From Flavobacteriaceae bacterium (GTDB lineage Bacteria; Bacteroidota; Bacteroidia; Flavobacteriales; Weeksellaceae): a stretch of 64,000 nt of DNA. The notes under the pieces are model-generated. The model was not told where the DNA came from. It worked only from the letters and a program-made list of their open reading frames with translations, and did no database searches. The stretch covers positions 22,579-86,578 of the forward strand of contig JAAYKY010000020.1 of NCBI GenBank assembly GCA_012522185.1. The letters run 5' to 3'. The position numbers and the translations under genes were made by a program. This document shows, in pieces, positions 1-9,699 of this stretch; the stretch's first letter is position 1, and every line of letters starts with the position of its first letter.

Positions 1-1277
1 TAGTTTTCCGTTTCGGTGTACATATCAATCAAACTATCGTAAGCCGAAGAAATCGAATAAATTCTGCCGGTTGCTCGAGAAGAATCCACTGCAAGCAAAT
101 AATATTTTTCTGCCTCTTTGAAATTTCCAGCTTCTTTTTCAATGAAAGCCAAATCGATGTAAACTTGAGTGGTAAACTTATCATCTTTCCCAAAAAAATC
201 AAGACTTTCTTCCAATACTTGATTCATAAGTTTTCGAGCGCCTTCATAATTTTCCTGCTGTACATACACCCGCGACAAGGACATAGAAGGCAAGGATTTC
301 AGATAAACAGACTCAATTTTTAATACATCATTGGCAAGTGAATAAGCTTTTAAACTATAAAATTCAGCTTTTTGAATGTCCTTTAAAATAAAATAAGTAT
401 CGGCTAAAAGCGAATAATAGGTAATCAAAGTCGGACTTTCCTCACCATGAGCTTTTATTTCCCAATCAATGGCTTCTTTCAAATAATATCCCGATTCGGG
501 ATAATCGCCGGTTTTGCCTTGAAAAATCATACCGATGTTAAAAGCCAACTGAGAACGTCGCTGAAAAATGGACTGGGTTTCATTTGGGAAATTCTTTAAT
601 TCAGCATAAGCTACCTCCATCATATAAAGCGAACTATCGATTTTATCGGCATTATAATAAGCACCACCGACCCATTGCAACATTGAAATTCGTTTGAAAG
701 TCCAGTCGGAATTTAAATTATTCAGCGATTTATTTCCGTAATGCAAGGCATCTGGAAAATTTCTTTGGGAATGAAAATGTTTGGCAATGGTTTCAAAAAC
801 AGCCGAAATGGTTGAAGTTTCAACGGATTTTGAACCAGAATAATTTTCTGCTAATTTTTTTAGATTCTCCAATGAGCCAGTTTGATTTTGTAATAACTCA
901 ATACGGTATTTAAGATTCAACAACTGAACATACAAATCGGTTTCATTGCTTTTTAAATCGGGATAATCCCTAAGAATTTCTTCTATCCATTTTAAATCCT
1001 CGGATTGTTTTTCGATGTCTGCACGATAAGTTCCCGGGGATTGTCGCATTGAAATTCTATAAATCACAGACAAAATCTCTTCTTTGGGCTGCAATCTTCC
1101 TTTTTCTACATAAAGACTGAGAAAAATAGAGTCGGCTTTCCCCCATTCGGAATTATCGCCCTTTACAGGTCCGTTCAGAAACATTTCCTCCGCTTGTTCA
1201 AATAAGGAAGAAGATGGAGTTTGAAAACCAAAAAATAAAAACAAGAAGAGAATTGAAAATGGGAGAGCTCTCATCAT
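1..1277 (-). CDS. TPR-repeat secreted protein, 3' end outside window
   Basis: An open frame starts at the double ATG at 1277/1274 and runs off the left edge with no stop (about 425 residues visible). The first 20 residues are a hydrophobic signal-peptide-like stretch (MMRALPFSILFLFLFFG). The rest is helical and carries tetratricopeptide-like repeats, for example around A-x-H-Y-G-N-K-S-L, A-E-F-Y-S-L-K-A-Y and A-E-K-Y-Y-L-L-A. Exported TPR proteins of this kind in Bacteroidota often end in a CHAT (caspase-like) domain or serve as sensor-kinase N-termini. That part would lie outside the window, so the function cannot be named. The gene is divergent from the small gene that starts at 1396. Confidence 0.75.
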   Translation of the reverse strand, partial: MMRALPFSILFLFLFFGFQTPSSSLFEQAEEMFLNGPVKGDNSEWGKADSIFLSLYVEKGRLQPKEEILSVIYRISMRQSPGTYRADIEKQSEDLKWIEEILRDYPDLKSNETDLYVQLLNLKYRIELLQNQTGSLENLKKLAENYSGSKSVETSTISAVFETIAKHFHSQRNFPDALHYGNKSLNNLNSDWTFKRISMLQWVGGAYYNADKIDSSLYMMEVAYAELKNFPNETQSIFQRRSQLAFNIGMIFQGKTGDYPESGYYLKEAIDWEIKAHGEESPTLITYYSLLADTYFILKDIQKAEFYSLKAYSLANDVLKIESVYLKSLPSMSLSRVYVQQENYEGARKLMNQVLEESLDFFGKDDKFTTQVYIDLAFIEKEAGNFKEAEKYYLLAVDSSRATGRIYSISSAYDSLIDMYTETEN

Positions 1278-1363
1278 AGAAAAGGATTTGTTCAAATCTA
1301 ATCAATAAATCCATAATTTAAAAATAAGAAATCTCGAAGTTTAACTGATAGAATTTTCTTTAT

Positions 1364-1371
1364 TAAATTTG
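1364..1371 (+). promoter_or_regulatory. TAnnTTTG -7 element for the 1396 gene
   Basis: TAAATTTG, a perfect match to the Bacteroidota -7 consensus, ends 24 nt before the ATG at 1396. No clear -33 TTG element was picked out. Confidence 0.45.
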
Positions 1372-1395
1372 TAGAAACCAATTTATTAAAATCAA

Positions 1396-2143
<748 letters not shown>

Positions 2144-2175
2144 TGGAAATTATAAAAAAACTGATTATTTTATTA

Positions 2176-2712
2176 TTATTTAGCTTCTTCTGCTTCAACT
2201 TGACCGTGAGCACCTTTTTTGTGTTCATTTACAGTCAAATCAGCATTCACAGAATAAGCGCTTCCGAAACCATTTACATAAGACCCGCTGATAGGTTGCA
2301 AATCAATCAGAATAAAATCCTTCAGATCAGCTAACATTTTCACGATATTTCCATGTTTAGCTTCCAAAGCATTGACTGCGCGTTCGTAAAATTCGGATTT
2401 CTCATCTACGACAACGGCTTCGCAATCCATGGTCAGACGATCACGCGCATAGATTTGTTTTACCGCTGATTCATCTTGAATTACCATCACAGAAACACGT
2501 TTTCTATCACGCAAATTTCGAGTGTGGCGAGCCATGAAAGATACTAAAACCTGAAAACCTCCATCAATCTGCACAAAGGGCGCATAACTGGAAGCCGGGG
2601 TTCCATCCTCGTTCAAAGTAGCTAAAATTACAGATTTAGCTTCCCCAATCAACTCTTCAATTTTGGGCGCTTTGGGCTTTACTTTCTTTTGAGCAGCTAC
2701 GATATCGGTCAT
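2176..2712 (-). CDS. HugZ-like pyridoxamine 5'-phosphate oxidase-fold protein
   Basis: 178 residues. The split-barrel FMN-binding fold is recognisable: S-V-I-L-A-T-L-N-E-D-G-T-P-x-S-S-Y-A-P-F near residues 28-47, then R-H-T-R-N-L near 62-67 and D-F-I-L-I-D-L-Q-P-x-S-G-S-Y-V-N-G-F-G-x-A near 132-152. The last motif is typical of HugZ/HutZ-type haem-utilisation proteins, which bind or degrade haem rather than oxidise pyridoxamine phosphate. The C-terminus is charged with two histidines (N-E-H-K-K-G-A-H-G), which could help bind haem; that is inference. Monocistronic: upstream gcvP has its own terminator, and another follows this gene. Confidence 0.8.
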   Translation of the reverse strand: MTDIVAAQKKVKPKAPKIEELIGEAKSVILATLNEDGTPASSYAPFVQIDGGFQVLVSFMARHTRNLRDRKRVSVMVIQDESAVKQIYARDRLTMDCEAVVVDEKSEFYERAVNALEAKHGNIVKMLADLKDFILIDLQPISGSYVNGFGSAYSVNADLTVNEHKKGAHGQVEAEEAK

Positions 2713-2813
2713 AATTTTTGATTTTTAAGTAATTAATTATGCGCCAAAGTTAATAATTTTAGAATGAATCTAAATACTTAAAGGTATGATATTTATTGGC
2801 TTTAGTTCTAAAC

Positions 2814-2848
2814 AAAAAACCTGTCAAGTTTCAGAAACCTGACAGGTT
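2814..2848 (-). terminator. Terminator after gcvP
   Basis: Near-perfect inverted repeat of about 14 bp with one mismatch (2818-2832 with 2834-2848), preceded on the plus strand by an A-run that is a T-tract on the minus strand. It lies 28 nt past the gcvP stop. Confidence 0.75.
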
Positions 2849-2875
2849 GAATTTATACTAAGAATAATCGAAAAA

Positions 2876-5716
2876 TTAATCCATATAACTCTCAATCGGT
2901 GGACAGGTACAAACCAAATTTCTGTCTCCAAAAGCATCATCTACTCTCGCTACCGGCGTAAAGAATTTGCGCTCTCTCACCCAATCCAACGGATAAGCTG
3001 CTTTCTGGCGCGAATAAGGGAATTCCCATTCGTCAGCCGTTACAACATCCAATGGATGCGGCGCATTTTTCAATACATTATTGTCCTGCGTAAAATCTCC
3101 GTTTGCTACCTCATCGATTTCAACTTTGATCTGAATCAAAGCATCAACAAAACGATCCAGTTCTGCTTTAGATTCCGATTCGGTTGGCTCGATCATCAAA
3201 GTTCCAGCAACCGGGAAAGAAACCGTCGGTGCATGGAAACCATAATCCATCAGACGTTTCGCAATATCGGAAACTTCAATTCCCAGTTTTTTGAACGGGC
3301 GAAAATCCAGAATAAACTCGTGTGCTACCACATCGTTTGCATTGGTATAAAGTACGTCGTAATGTTTTTCCAATCGGGATTTCATGTAATTCGCATTCAA
3401 AATCGCATGTTTGGTCGAATTGGTCAAACCTTTTTCGCCTAACATACGGATGTACGAATAAGAAATTGTCAAAATCAAAGATGAACCATAAGGCGCAGCC
3501 GAAAATACCGTATCGGATTTCTCACCGCCGGTTTCAATCAAAGGATGTGAACCTAAATAAGGCGCCAAATGTTTGGCCACACAAATCGGTCCAACACCCG
3601 GCCCTCCACCACCATGCGGAATGGCAAAAGTTTTATGCAAATTCAGATGACAAACATCTGCTCCAATCATTCCCGGCGCTGTCAAGCCCACTTGTGCATT
3701 CATATTAGCTCCGTCCATATAAATCTGTCCGCCCGCATCATGAACCAGTTTGGTTACTTCCATAATGTTGGAATCAAAAGCCCCATAAGTCGATGGATAC
3801 GTAATCATCAAAGCCGATAAATTCTCGCGGTGTTTCTCGATTTTCAGTTTCAAATCTTCAATATCGGTTTCACCGTTTGGCAAATTTTTCACAATTACCA
3901 CTTTCATTCCAGCCATAGCAGCCGAAGCAGGATTCGTTCCATGCGCAGATTCTGGAATGATCACAACGTTTCGGTGACCTTCTCCTTGATCTTTCTGATA
4001 CGAGCGAATGACCATCAATCCGGCGTATTCACCCTGAGCACCGGAATTCTGCTGAACAGATGTAGCGGCAAATCCGGTGATGACGGAAAGGTGATCTTCC
4101 AGGTTTTTAATCAATTCCTGATAACCTGCTGCATATTTTTTTGGAACGAATGGATGAACCGCTCCAAATCCACTCCAACTCAATGGAAGCATTTCGGTAG
4201 CAGCGTTTAATTTCATCGTACAAGAACCTAAAGCAATCATTGAATGATTTAGTGCTAAATCTTTCTTTTCCAAACGTTTGATGTAACGCATCAATTCGGT
4301 TTCGGTATGATATAAATTGAATACTTCATGCGAAAGGAAATCAGAAGTTCTGACCAATTCAGCAGGAATTCTTCCTTCTTTAAATTCTTTTTTCTCAATG
4401 GATTTTCCTTTGATTTCAGCGAAAATCTGAATTAGTTTATCCAATTCTTCTTCCGAAACCACTTCGTCCATTGCAATACTGATTTTTCCTTCTTCAAAGA
4501 AATTCAGTAAAATATTATTTTCTTCAAATTTCTCTTTTGTAATTCCTTCGGCTTCGATCTGAATCGTATCAAAGAAATTCGAGTGAACAATTTTATATCC
4601 CAATTCATTCAAAGCATCGTGCAAGCGAACCGCTTTCTGATGAATGTTTTGTGCGATATGCGTCAGTCCGCCCTTTCCGTGGTAAACGGCATACATTCCG
4701 GCCATCACGGCCAAAAGTACCTGTGCCGTACAAATATTGGAAGTCGCTCGCTCACGTTTGATGTGTTGTTCGCGCGTCTGCAAAGCCATTCGCAAGGCAA
4801 ACTTTCCGTTTCTGTCCTGAGAAACTCCAATAATCCTTCCCGGAATCTGACGTTTGTAATCTTCCGTACAACTCATATAAGCTGCGTGAGGCCCGCCATA
4901 ACCCATCGGGATTCCAAATCTTTGGGAAGTACCGATTGCGATGTCCGCTCCCATGTCACCGGGTGATTTCAAAAGAACCAAAGCCATCAAATCAGCAGCC
5001 ATAGCAACTTGCATCCCTTTTTCTTTTAGCTCAGCAATCAAAGAAGTATAATCCACAACTTCTCCTGATTTGCCCGGATACTGAAACAATGCTCCATAGA
5101 AACCTTCGTCAAAATCAAATTCAGCCGGATTTCCAGTCACGATTTCGATTCCCAATCCGCTTGCTTTGGTTTGACAAACTGCTAAACTTTGTGGCAAAAT
5201 GTCTTCGGACATGAAGAATTTATTCGCATCATTTTGATTTCGGGGTCGGGATTCAAACATCATATGCATCGCTTCGGCGCAAGCCGTGGATTCATCCAGT
5301 AAAGAAGCATTGGCAATCGGCAATCCGGTCAAATCCGAAATTACGGTTTGGAAATTCAGCAAAGCTTCCAGTCGACCTTGTGCGATTTCAGCCTGATAAG
5401 GCGTGTAAGCAGTGTACCAACCCGGGTTTTCTAAAATATTTCTTTGAATCGGCGAAGGTAAAATCGTGCGGTAATAACCGTATCCGATATAACTTCTCGC
5501 TTTGATATTATTGTCAGCTAACTCTTGCAAGTGCTGCAAAATTTCATATTCCGACATAGCAACAGGCAAATTCAGTTTGTCTTTGAAACGAATTTCAGCC
5601 GGCATGGTGTCGTTTATCAAATCATCGATGGAATCCTTTCCAATAACAGAAAGCATTTCAGCCGCATCTTCTGACAAAGTCCCGATGTGGCGAAGGGAAA
5701 AATCTTGTGTATTCAT
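2876..5716 (-). CDS. gcvP: Glycine dehydrogenase (decarboxylating), P-protein
   Basis: 946 residues, the usual length for the fused, homodimeric P-protein of the glycine cleavage system. It decarboxylates glycine with PLP and passes the aminomethyl group to lipoyl-GcvH. Visible signatures: N-terminal R-H-I-G, and the C-terminal-half PLP site H-L-N-L-H-K-T-F-x-x-P-H-G-G-G-G-P-G with the Schiff-base lysine at about residue 695. H-G-T-N-P-A-S-A-A-M-A-G and S-A-A-P-Y-G-S are also present. The other subunit genes (gcvT, gcvH) are not in the window, so this is a stand-alone locus. ATG at 5716; a TAAATTTG element lies 26 nt upstream and a terminator follows. Confidence 0.97.
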   Translation of the reverse strand: MNTQDFSLRHIGTLSEDAAEMLSVIGKDSIDDLINDTMPAEIRFKDKLNLPVAMSEYEILQHLQELADNNIKARSYIGYGYYRTILPSPIQRNILENPGWYTAYTPYQAEIAQGRLEALLNFQTVISDLTGLPIANASLLDESTACAEAMHMMFESRPRNQNDANKFFMSEDILPQSLAVCQTKASGLGIEIVTGNPAEFDFDEGFYGALFQYPGKSGEVVDYTSLIAELKEKGMQVAMAADLMALVLLKSPGDMGADIAIGTSQRFGIPMGYGGPHAAYMSCTEDYKRQIPGRIIGVSQDRNGKFALRMALQTREQHIKRERATSNICTAQVLLAVMAGMYAVYHGKGGLTHIAQNIHQKAVRLHDALNELGYKIVHSNFFDTIQIEAEGITKEKFEENNILLNFFEEGKISIAMDEVVSEEELDKLIQIFAEIKGKSIEKKEFKEGRIPAELVRTSDFLSHEVFNLYHTETELMRYIKRLEKKDLALNHSMIALGSCTMKLNAATEMLPLSWSGFGAVHPFVPKKYAAGYQELIKNLEDHLSVITGFAATSVQQNSGAQGEYAGLMVIRSYQKDQGEGHRNVVIIPESAHGTNPASAAMAGMKVVIVKNLPNGETDIEDLKLKIEKHRENLSALMITYPSTYGAFDSNIMEVTKLVHDAGGQIYMDGANMNAQVGLTAPGMIGADVCHLNLHKTFAIPHGGGGPGVGPICVAKHLAPYLGSHPLIETGGEKSDTVFSAAPYGSSLILTISYSYIRMLGEKGLTNSTKHAILNANYMKSRLEKHYDVLYTNANDVVAHEFILDFRPFKKLGIEVSDIAKRLMDYGFHAPTVSFPVAGTLMIEPTESESKAELDRFVDALIQIKVEIDEVANGDFTQDNNVLKNAPHPLDVVTADEWEFPYSRQKAAYPLDWVRERKFFTPVARVDDAFGDRNLVCTCPPIESYMD

Positions 5717-5741
5717 ATTTATTTGCGGTGAATTAAAACCT

Positions 5742-5749
5742 CAAATTTA
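5742..5749 (-). promoter_or_regulatory. TAnnTTTG -7 element for gcvP
   Basis: On the minus strand this reads TAAATTTG, ending 25 nt before the gcvP ATG. No glycine-riboswitch-like structure fits in the short leader. Confidence 0.5.
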
Positions 5750-5867
5750 CGATTTTAATTATTGCGAAAACCTAATCTTTATCAACTAAATCGTGAATTT
5801 CTAATGAGTTTAATCTTTTATTTAAATCAAAAAAAGAATGAATTGATAATTTATAAAGGATATATAA

Positions 5868-6362
5868 TTAATTATTTTCCAATTCTTTGAGTAAATCAAC
5901 CAAATCGATAGGGCGCGTGTACATTTCCAGTGAGCCATCGGGTTTTTGAGGCCAAACTTCTTTGGGACGATCCCAATACAGTTCCACGCCATTTCCATCG
6001 GGATCGTTCAAATACAAAGCTTCCGAAACGCCATGATCACTTGCACCGGTTAAGGGATAATTTGCTTTTCTCAATCGATCAAAAATTACCGCCAAATCTC
6101 TACGGGTCGGATAAACAATAGCGGTGTGGTAAAGTCCTACTCCATTTCGGGAAGCTGGAGGCGCATCTTTGCTATGCCATGTATTTAGACCAATGTGGTG
6201 GTGATATCCACCTGCAGAAATAAATGCGGCCTGATCACCGTACATCGTGGTTAGTTCAAATCCCAATAACCCTGTATAAAATGCTAATGAGCGCTCTAAA
6301 TCCGCCACTTTTAAATGAACATGACCGATTCGAGTTTGAGCAGGAACTATGTATGAATCCAT
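5868..6362 (-). CDS. VOC-family protein (catechol 2,3-dioxygenase-like)
   Basis: 164 residues, vicinal-oxygen-chelate fold. The first beta-alpha-beta module begins I-G-H-V-H-L-K-V-A-D-L-E-R-S-L-A-F-Y-T-x-L-L-G-F. The second carries Y-H-T-A-I-V-Y-P and ends in L-Y-L-N-D-P-D-G-N-G-V-E-L-Y-W-D-R-P. The metal-ligand positions of extradiol dioxygenases (His in G-H-V-H, His in Y-H-T, Glu in V-E-L-Y) are all present, so a mononuclear metal enzyme is likely. The closest style is the N-terminal half of CatE-type ring-cleavage dioxygenases; the substrate cannot be assigned. It lies between gcvP and the catalase gene on the same strand. Confidence 0.85.
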   Translation of the reverse strand: MDSYIVPAQTRIGHVHLKVADLERSLAFYTGLLGFELTTMYGDQAAFISAGGYHHHIGLNTWHSKDAPPASRNGVGLYHTAIVYPTRRDLAVIFDRLRKANYPLTGASDHGVSEALYLNDPDGNGVELYWDRPKEVWPQKPDGSLEMYTRPIDLVDLLKELENN

Positions 6363-6418
6363 AATATGTTTTTTTAAATTTAAATAGAAACTAAGTTCAT
6401 TATATTTTTCTTAGAATC

Positions 6419-6452
6419 AAAAAAGACTGCCTTGAAAAGACAGCCTCTTTTG
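6419..6452 (-). terminator. Terminator after catalase gene
   Basis: Imperfect hairpin: AAAAGA pairs with TCTTTT and CTG with CAG inside, and the minus strand leaves the stem through a T-rich tract. It is about 25 nt past the catalase stop. Confidence 0.6.
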
Positions 6453-6476
6453 AAAAAACTTCTAAACTTAAAACTA

Positions 6477-7991
6477 TTAATGATTGCTTGGTTTTGGAGC
6501 CCAACGATCATATGGAGTCATATCAAAATTATTGACTTCTTCCATCGTTAAGCCCAATGCTTTTGCTACTCCTTCACCGTATTCCGGGTCTGCTTTGTAG
6601 CAGTTTCTGATGTGGCGAACCTGAATGAATTTTTCAGCTCCTCCAATTTGCCTTGCGGTGTTTCCGAATAATAAATCTGCTTTTCCGTCGGCTTTGATGA
6701 TACGGAATAAATCTCCCGGTTGCGTGAAGTAATCTTCATCATCATCACGGAAATTATGTGCATAAGCATCTCCCGACAACTCCAAAGGTGGTTCTTTGGT
6801 TTCGGGTTGTTCCTGCCATTCCCCGTAACTGTTCGGTTCATAGTGCATCGTACTACCATAATTTCCGTCCACACGCATAGCTCCATCTCGATGGAAAGCA
6901 AAATAAGGACATCTTGGTTTGTTTACAGGAATTTGGAAATGATTTACCCCCAATCGGTATCGCTGCGCATCACCATATGAAAATAATCTCCCTTGAAGCA
7001 TTTTATCAGGTGAGAATCCAATTCCAGGAACAATATTCGTTGGGTTGAAAGCAGCTTGCTCAACATCCGCAAAGTAGTTTTCAGGGTTGCGATTCAGTTC
7101 AAATTCACCTACCGGAATCAATGGGAAATCTTTCTTAGACCAAACTTTTGTCAAATCAAACGGATGAAAACGATAAGTTTTCGCTTGCTCTTCCGTCATG
7201 ATTTGAATGTACATTTTCCATTTAGGAAAATCTTTTCTCTCAATGGCATCAAATAAATCACGTTGAGAAGACTCACGATCCATCCCCACAACTTTTGCAG
7301 CTTCCTCGTCTGATAAATTTTCAATTCCCTGTTGGGTTCTGAAATGGAATTTCACCCAATGACGTACATTATCTTTATTGATGAAACTATAAGTATGGCT
7401 TCCAAATCCATGCATGTGACGATAGCCTTTTGGAATTCCTCGGTCGCTCATCACAATCGTAACTTGGTGTAAAGATTCAGGAAGCAAAGTCCAGAAATCC
7501 CAGTTATTATTTGCACTTCTAAGATTGGTTTTGGGATCGCGTTTTACAGCGTGATTCAAATCCGGGAATTTCATCGGATCACGGAAAAAGAAAACAGGTG
7601 TATTATTCCCAACCAAATCCCAGTTTCCTTCGTCAGTATAAAACTTCAAAGCAAAACCGCGAATATCACGCTCAGCATCTGCAGCTCCTCGCTCTCCGGC
7701 TACCGTAGAGAAACGGGCAAACATCTCTGTTTTCTTACCTATTTCCGAGAAAATATTTGCTTTCGTGTATTGAGTAATGTCATGCGTGACAGTAAAAGTA
7801 CCAAACGCACCTGAACCTTTGGCGTGCATACGGCGCTCAGGAATTACTTCGCGATCGAAATTAGCCATCTTTTCCAAAAACCAAAAATCCTGCATGAGCA
7901 TAGGACCTCTGGGACCGGCAGTTTGAACGTTTTGATTATCAGGAACAGGAGCTCCTGTTTGTCTCGTCAGTTTTCTTTTGTTTTCTTCCAT
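6477..7991 (-). CDS. katA: Catalase (haem, small-subunit monofunctional)
   Basis: 504 residues, the normal length of small-subunit haem catalases that dismutate hydrogen peroxide. Visible: the distal histidine at residue 56 in [13 protein letters not shown], the distal asparagine near 129 in [11 protein letters not shown], and the proximal tyrosine in [14 protein letters not shown]. The N-terminal T-G-A-P-V-P-D-N-Q and G-P-M-L-M-Q-D signatures are also standard. No signal peptide, so cytoplasmic. It stands alone with its own terminator. I saw no convincing OxyR site or TAnnTTTG element in the upstream 380 bp, so its regulation is not visible from sequence. The katA symbol is given by family only. 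Confidence 0.95.
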   Translation of the reverse strand: MEENKRKLTRQTGAPVPDNQNVQTAGPRGPMLMQDFWFLEKMANFDREVIPERRMHAKGSGAFGTFTVTHDITQYTKANIFSEIGKKTEMFARFSTVAGERGAADAERDIRGFALKFYTDEGNWDLVGNNTPVFFFRDPMKFPDLNHAVKRDPKTNLRSANNNWDFWTLLPESLHQVTIVMSDRGIPKGYRHMHGFGSHTYSFINKDNVRHWVKFHFRTQQGIENLSDEEAAKVVGMDRESSQRDLFDAIERKDFPKWKMYIQIMTEEQAKTYRFHPFDLTKVWSKKDFPLIPVGEFELNRNPENYFADVEQAAFNPTNIVPGIGFSPDKMLQGRLFSYGDAQRYRLGVNHFQIPVNKPRCPYFAFHRDGAMRVDGNYGSTMHYEPNSYGEWQEQPETKEPPLELSGDAYAHNFRDDDEDYFTQPGDLFRIIKADGKADLLFGNTARQIGGAEKFIQVRHIRNCYKADPEYGEGVAKALGLTMEEVNNFDMTPYDRWAPKPSNH

Positions 7992-8335
7992 TTTAATTCA
8001 GTTTAATTATAATTTTTAATCTTAATTCAATTTGAATAAGCCTGAAAAGCTATCAATTTTATGCTTATATAGCCCATAGGTTTTTATCTTCCTAATTTAC
8101 GAAATTTTAAGAACATTTATTGTAAAAGTTGAAGCTCATCTACTTTTTCATCAAGCAAGGTAGAATTAGTTAAGAAAGGATTGAGAATTTCATGATTGAA
8201 TTTCTTTATCATATTATAAAAACCTTTCCCGAAATTGAAATTAAAATTTTTTAACCAATTTAAAACCAAATTATTTATTAGGAAATTTTAGAAATTATTC
8301 CAAATTGATTTTTTCTATGATTATTCCTCAAAAAA
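7992..8335. other. AT-rich intergenic region
   Basis: About 345 bp between the catalase start and the ssb terminator. Very AT-rich with no credible ORF, hairpin or RNA gene seen. It must hold the catalase promoter, but no consensus -7 element was recognised. Confidence 0.5.
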
Positions 8336-8363
8336 AAAACGGAGAACTTTCGCCCTCCGTTTT
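8330..8363 (-). terminator. Terminator after ssb
   Basis: Perfect 9-bp stem (8336-8344 with 8355-8363) and a long T-tract on the minus strand (the A-run at 8330-8339). It lies 17 nt past the ssb stop. Confidence 0.85.
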
Positions 8364-8379
8364 ATTAATGTAAATGGGA

Positions 8380-8709
8380 CTACTTTCCGCCCACAAGCAC
8401 AATCTCATCCACTCGAATTTCAGTAATCGTTCGTTTATTACCTTCCTTATCATCATAATTTCGATAAGTTATCTTGCCTTCTACTACGATTTCATTTCCT
8501 TTCTCAACGAATTTACTCATGATTTCAGCGGTTTTCCCAAAGGCAACCAAATTGTGCCATTGAGTCTCTTCGATTTTCTCTCCCTTCGAATTTTTATAAA
8601 AATCCGAAGTGGCTAAACTTACTTTGGCAATCAATACATTTTCCAATTCGATGGTTTCAACGTCTTTTCCGGTTCTACCGATCAGCGTAACTTTGTTTCT
8701 TAGTGACAT
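8380..8709 (-). CDS. ssb: Single-stranded DNA-binding protein
   Basis: 109 residues from the ATG at 8709, chosen because SSB proteins begin directly with the OB fold (here M-S-L-R-N-K-V-T-L-I-G-R-T-G-K-D). A longer reading from 8787 adds 26 residues without family resemblance. OB-fold signatures: E-E-T-Q-W-H-N-L-V-A-F-G-K-T-A-E and V-V-E-G-K-I-T-Y-R-N-Y-D-D-K-E-G-N-K-R-T. The protein stops right after the fold and lacks the acidic, flexible C-terminal tail that recruits replication and repair partners in canonical SSB. It may therefore be a second, specialised SSB; short SSBs of this sort are common in Flavobacteriia. Single gene with its own terminator. Confidence 0.88.
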   Translation of the reverse strand: MSLRNKVTLIGRTGKDVETIELENVLIAKVSLATSDFYKNSKGEKIEETQWHNLVAFGKTAEIMSKFVEKGNEIVVEGKITYRNYDDKEGNKRTITEIRVDEIVLVGGK

Positions 8710-8930
8710 AACTTTAAATTTTAATTGTTGAACATTCAGATAAGAGACTTTCCTTGTCATCTCAAATCTCTGCTGCAAAGGTTTCACTAAGAAAAAATAC
8801 GAGTCGGTAGAAAAATAATTAAAATCGTTTGTAGTCGTTTGAAAATTAATAAAAACCTTTAAATCAATTATTTATTAGAAATCCTTATTTCATTTAAAAT
8901 TGAAATAATTTTGCACTACTCGACGATAGT

Positions 8931-9677
8931 TTACACCGCGGTATATCCACCATCAATAGGTAAAGTAATTCCGGTAATGAATGAAGCATCATCACTCGCC
9001 AAAAACAAAACCGTTCGCGCTACTTCAATTGGTTCTCCCAAACGTCCTATCGGATGCAGGTTTACCAAATTGTCGATTACTTCCTGTGACAATGTATTTA
9101 TCAGAGGTGTTTTGATGTATCCGGGTGCGATTGCCACCGCACGGATGCCGTCTCTGCTCACTTCCGCAGCAATTTGTTGGGTCAATAATTTAACACCGCC
9201 TTTCGTAGCTGCATAAGCTGCCAAACCTTCTCTCGCCACCAAACTATGGATGGAACCGGAGTTGATAATCACACCGCCCGTTCCTTGCTTTCTGAATTGT
9301 TTGATCGCATAACGGTCGCTCAGGTAAACACTTTTCAGGTTAACATCGATTACCTTTTGCCAATCATCGGTTTCCAGATTTTCCAGGGTTCTCTCAATAT
9401 TAATTCCGGCATTGGCAAACATAATATCCAGTTTTCCAAATTTAGCAACCGTTTGTTCTACAAGTTTGGCTATATCGCCTTCATCGGCCACATTGGTTTT
9501 AACGAAAATAGTGGAATATCCGTCAGCATTCATTTTCTCCGATAATTCAGCTGTTTGATCAGAAATATCTGCAAGCACAACGCTTGCTCCTTCTTTTGCA
9601 AATTCTAAGGCAGTAGCTTCTCCCAGCCCACTGCCGGCTCCTGTTACAATCGCAACTTTGTTTTCAAATCGTTTCAT
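8931..9677 (-). CDS. SDR-family oxidoreductase (FabG-like)
   Basis: 248 residues, classical short-chain dehydrogenase/reductase. The cofactor motif is T-G-A-G-S-G-L-G near residues 12-19; D-I after the second strand (V-L-A-D-I) suggests NAD(H) preference. N-A-G and the catalytic S...Y-A-A-T-K pair (S-G-S-I-H, then Y-x-x-x-K) are present, and the C-terminus ends in the typical S-F-I-T-G-I-T-L-P-I-D-G-G-Y. Substrate not assignable; the family includes 3-oxoacyl reductases and glucose/sugar-alcohol dehydrogenases. It follows the 9700 gene by 22 nt on the same strand, so the two probably form an operon. Confidence 0.9.
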   Translation of the reverse strand: MKRFENKVAIVTGAGSGLGEATALEFAKEGASVVLADISDQTAELSEKMNADGYSTIFVKTNVADEGDIAKLVEQTVAKFGKLDIMFANAGINIERTLENLETDDWQKVIDVNLKSVYLSDRYAIKQFRKQGTGGVIINSGSIHSLVAREGLAAYAATKGGVKLLTQQIAAEVSRDGIRAVAIAPGYIKTPLINTLSQEVIDNLVNLHPIGRLGEPIEVARTVLFLASDDASFITGITLPIDGGYTAV

Positions 9678-9699
9678 TTTTATTTTTTTTATTTAATTC

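Noticed and set aside
5717..5867. Glycine riboswitch upstream of gcvP
   Set aside because: The leader after the -7 element is only about 20 nt and no conserved riboswitch core is visible.
7992..8110. Possible OxyR operator before the catalase gene (ATAG/CTAT tetramers near 8048-8080)
   Set aside because: The tetramers occur but their spacing does not match the four-site OxyR pattern with 7-bp gaps.
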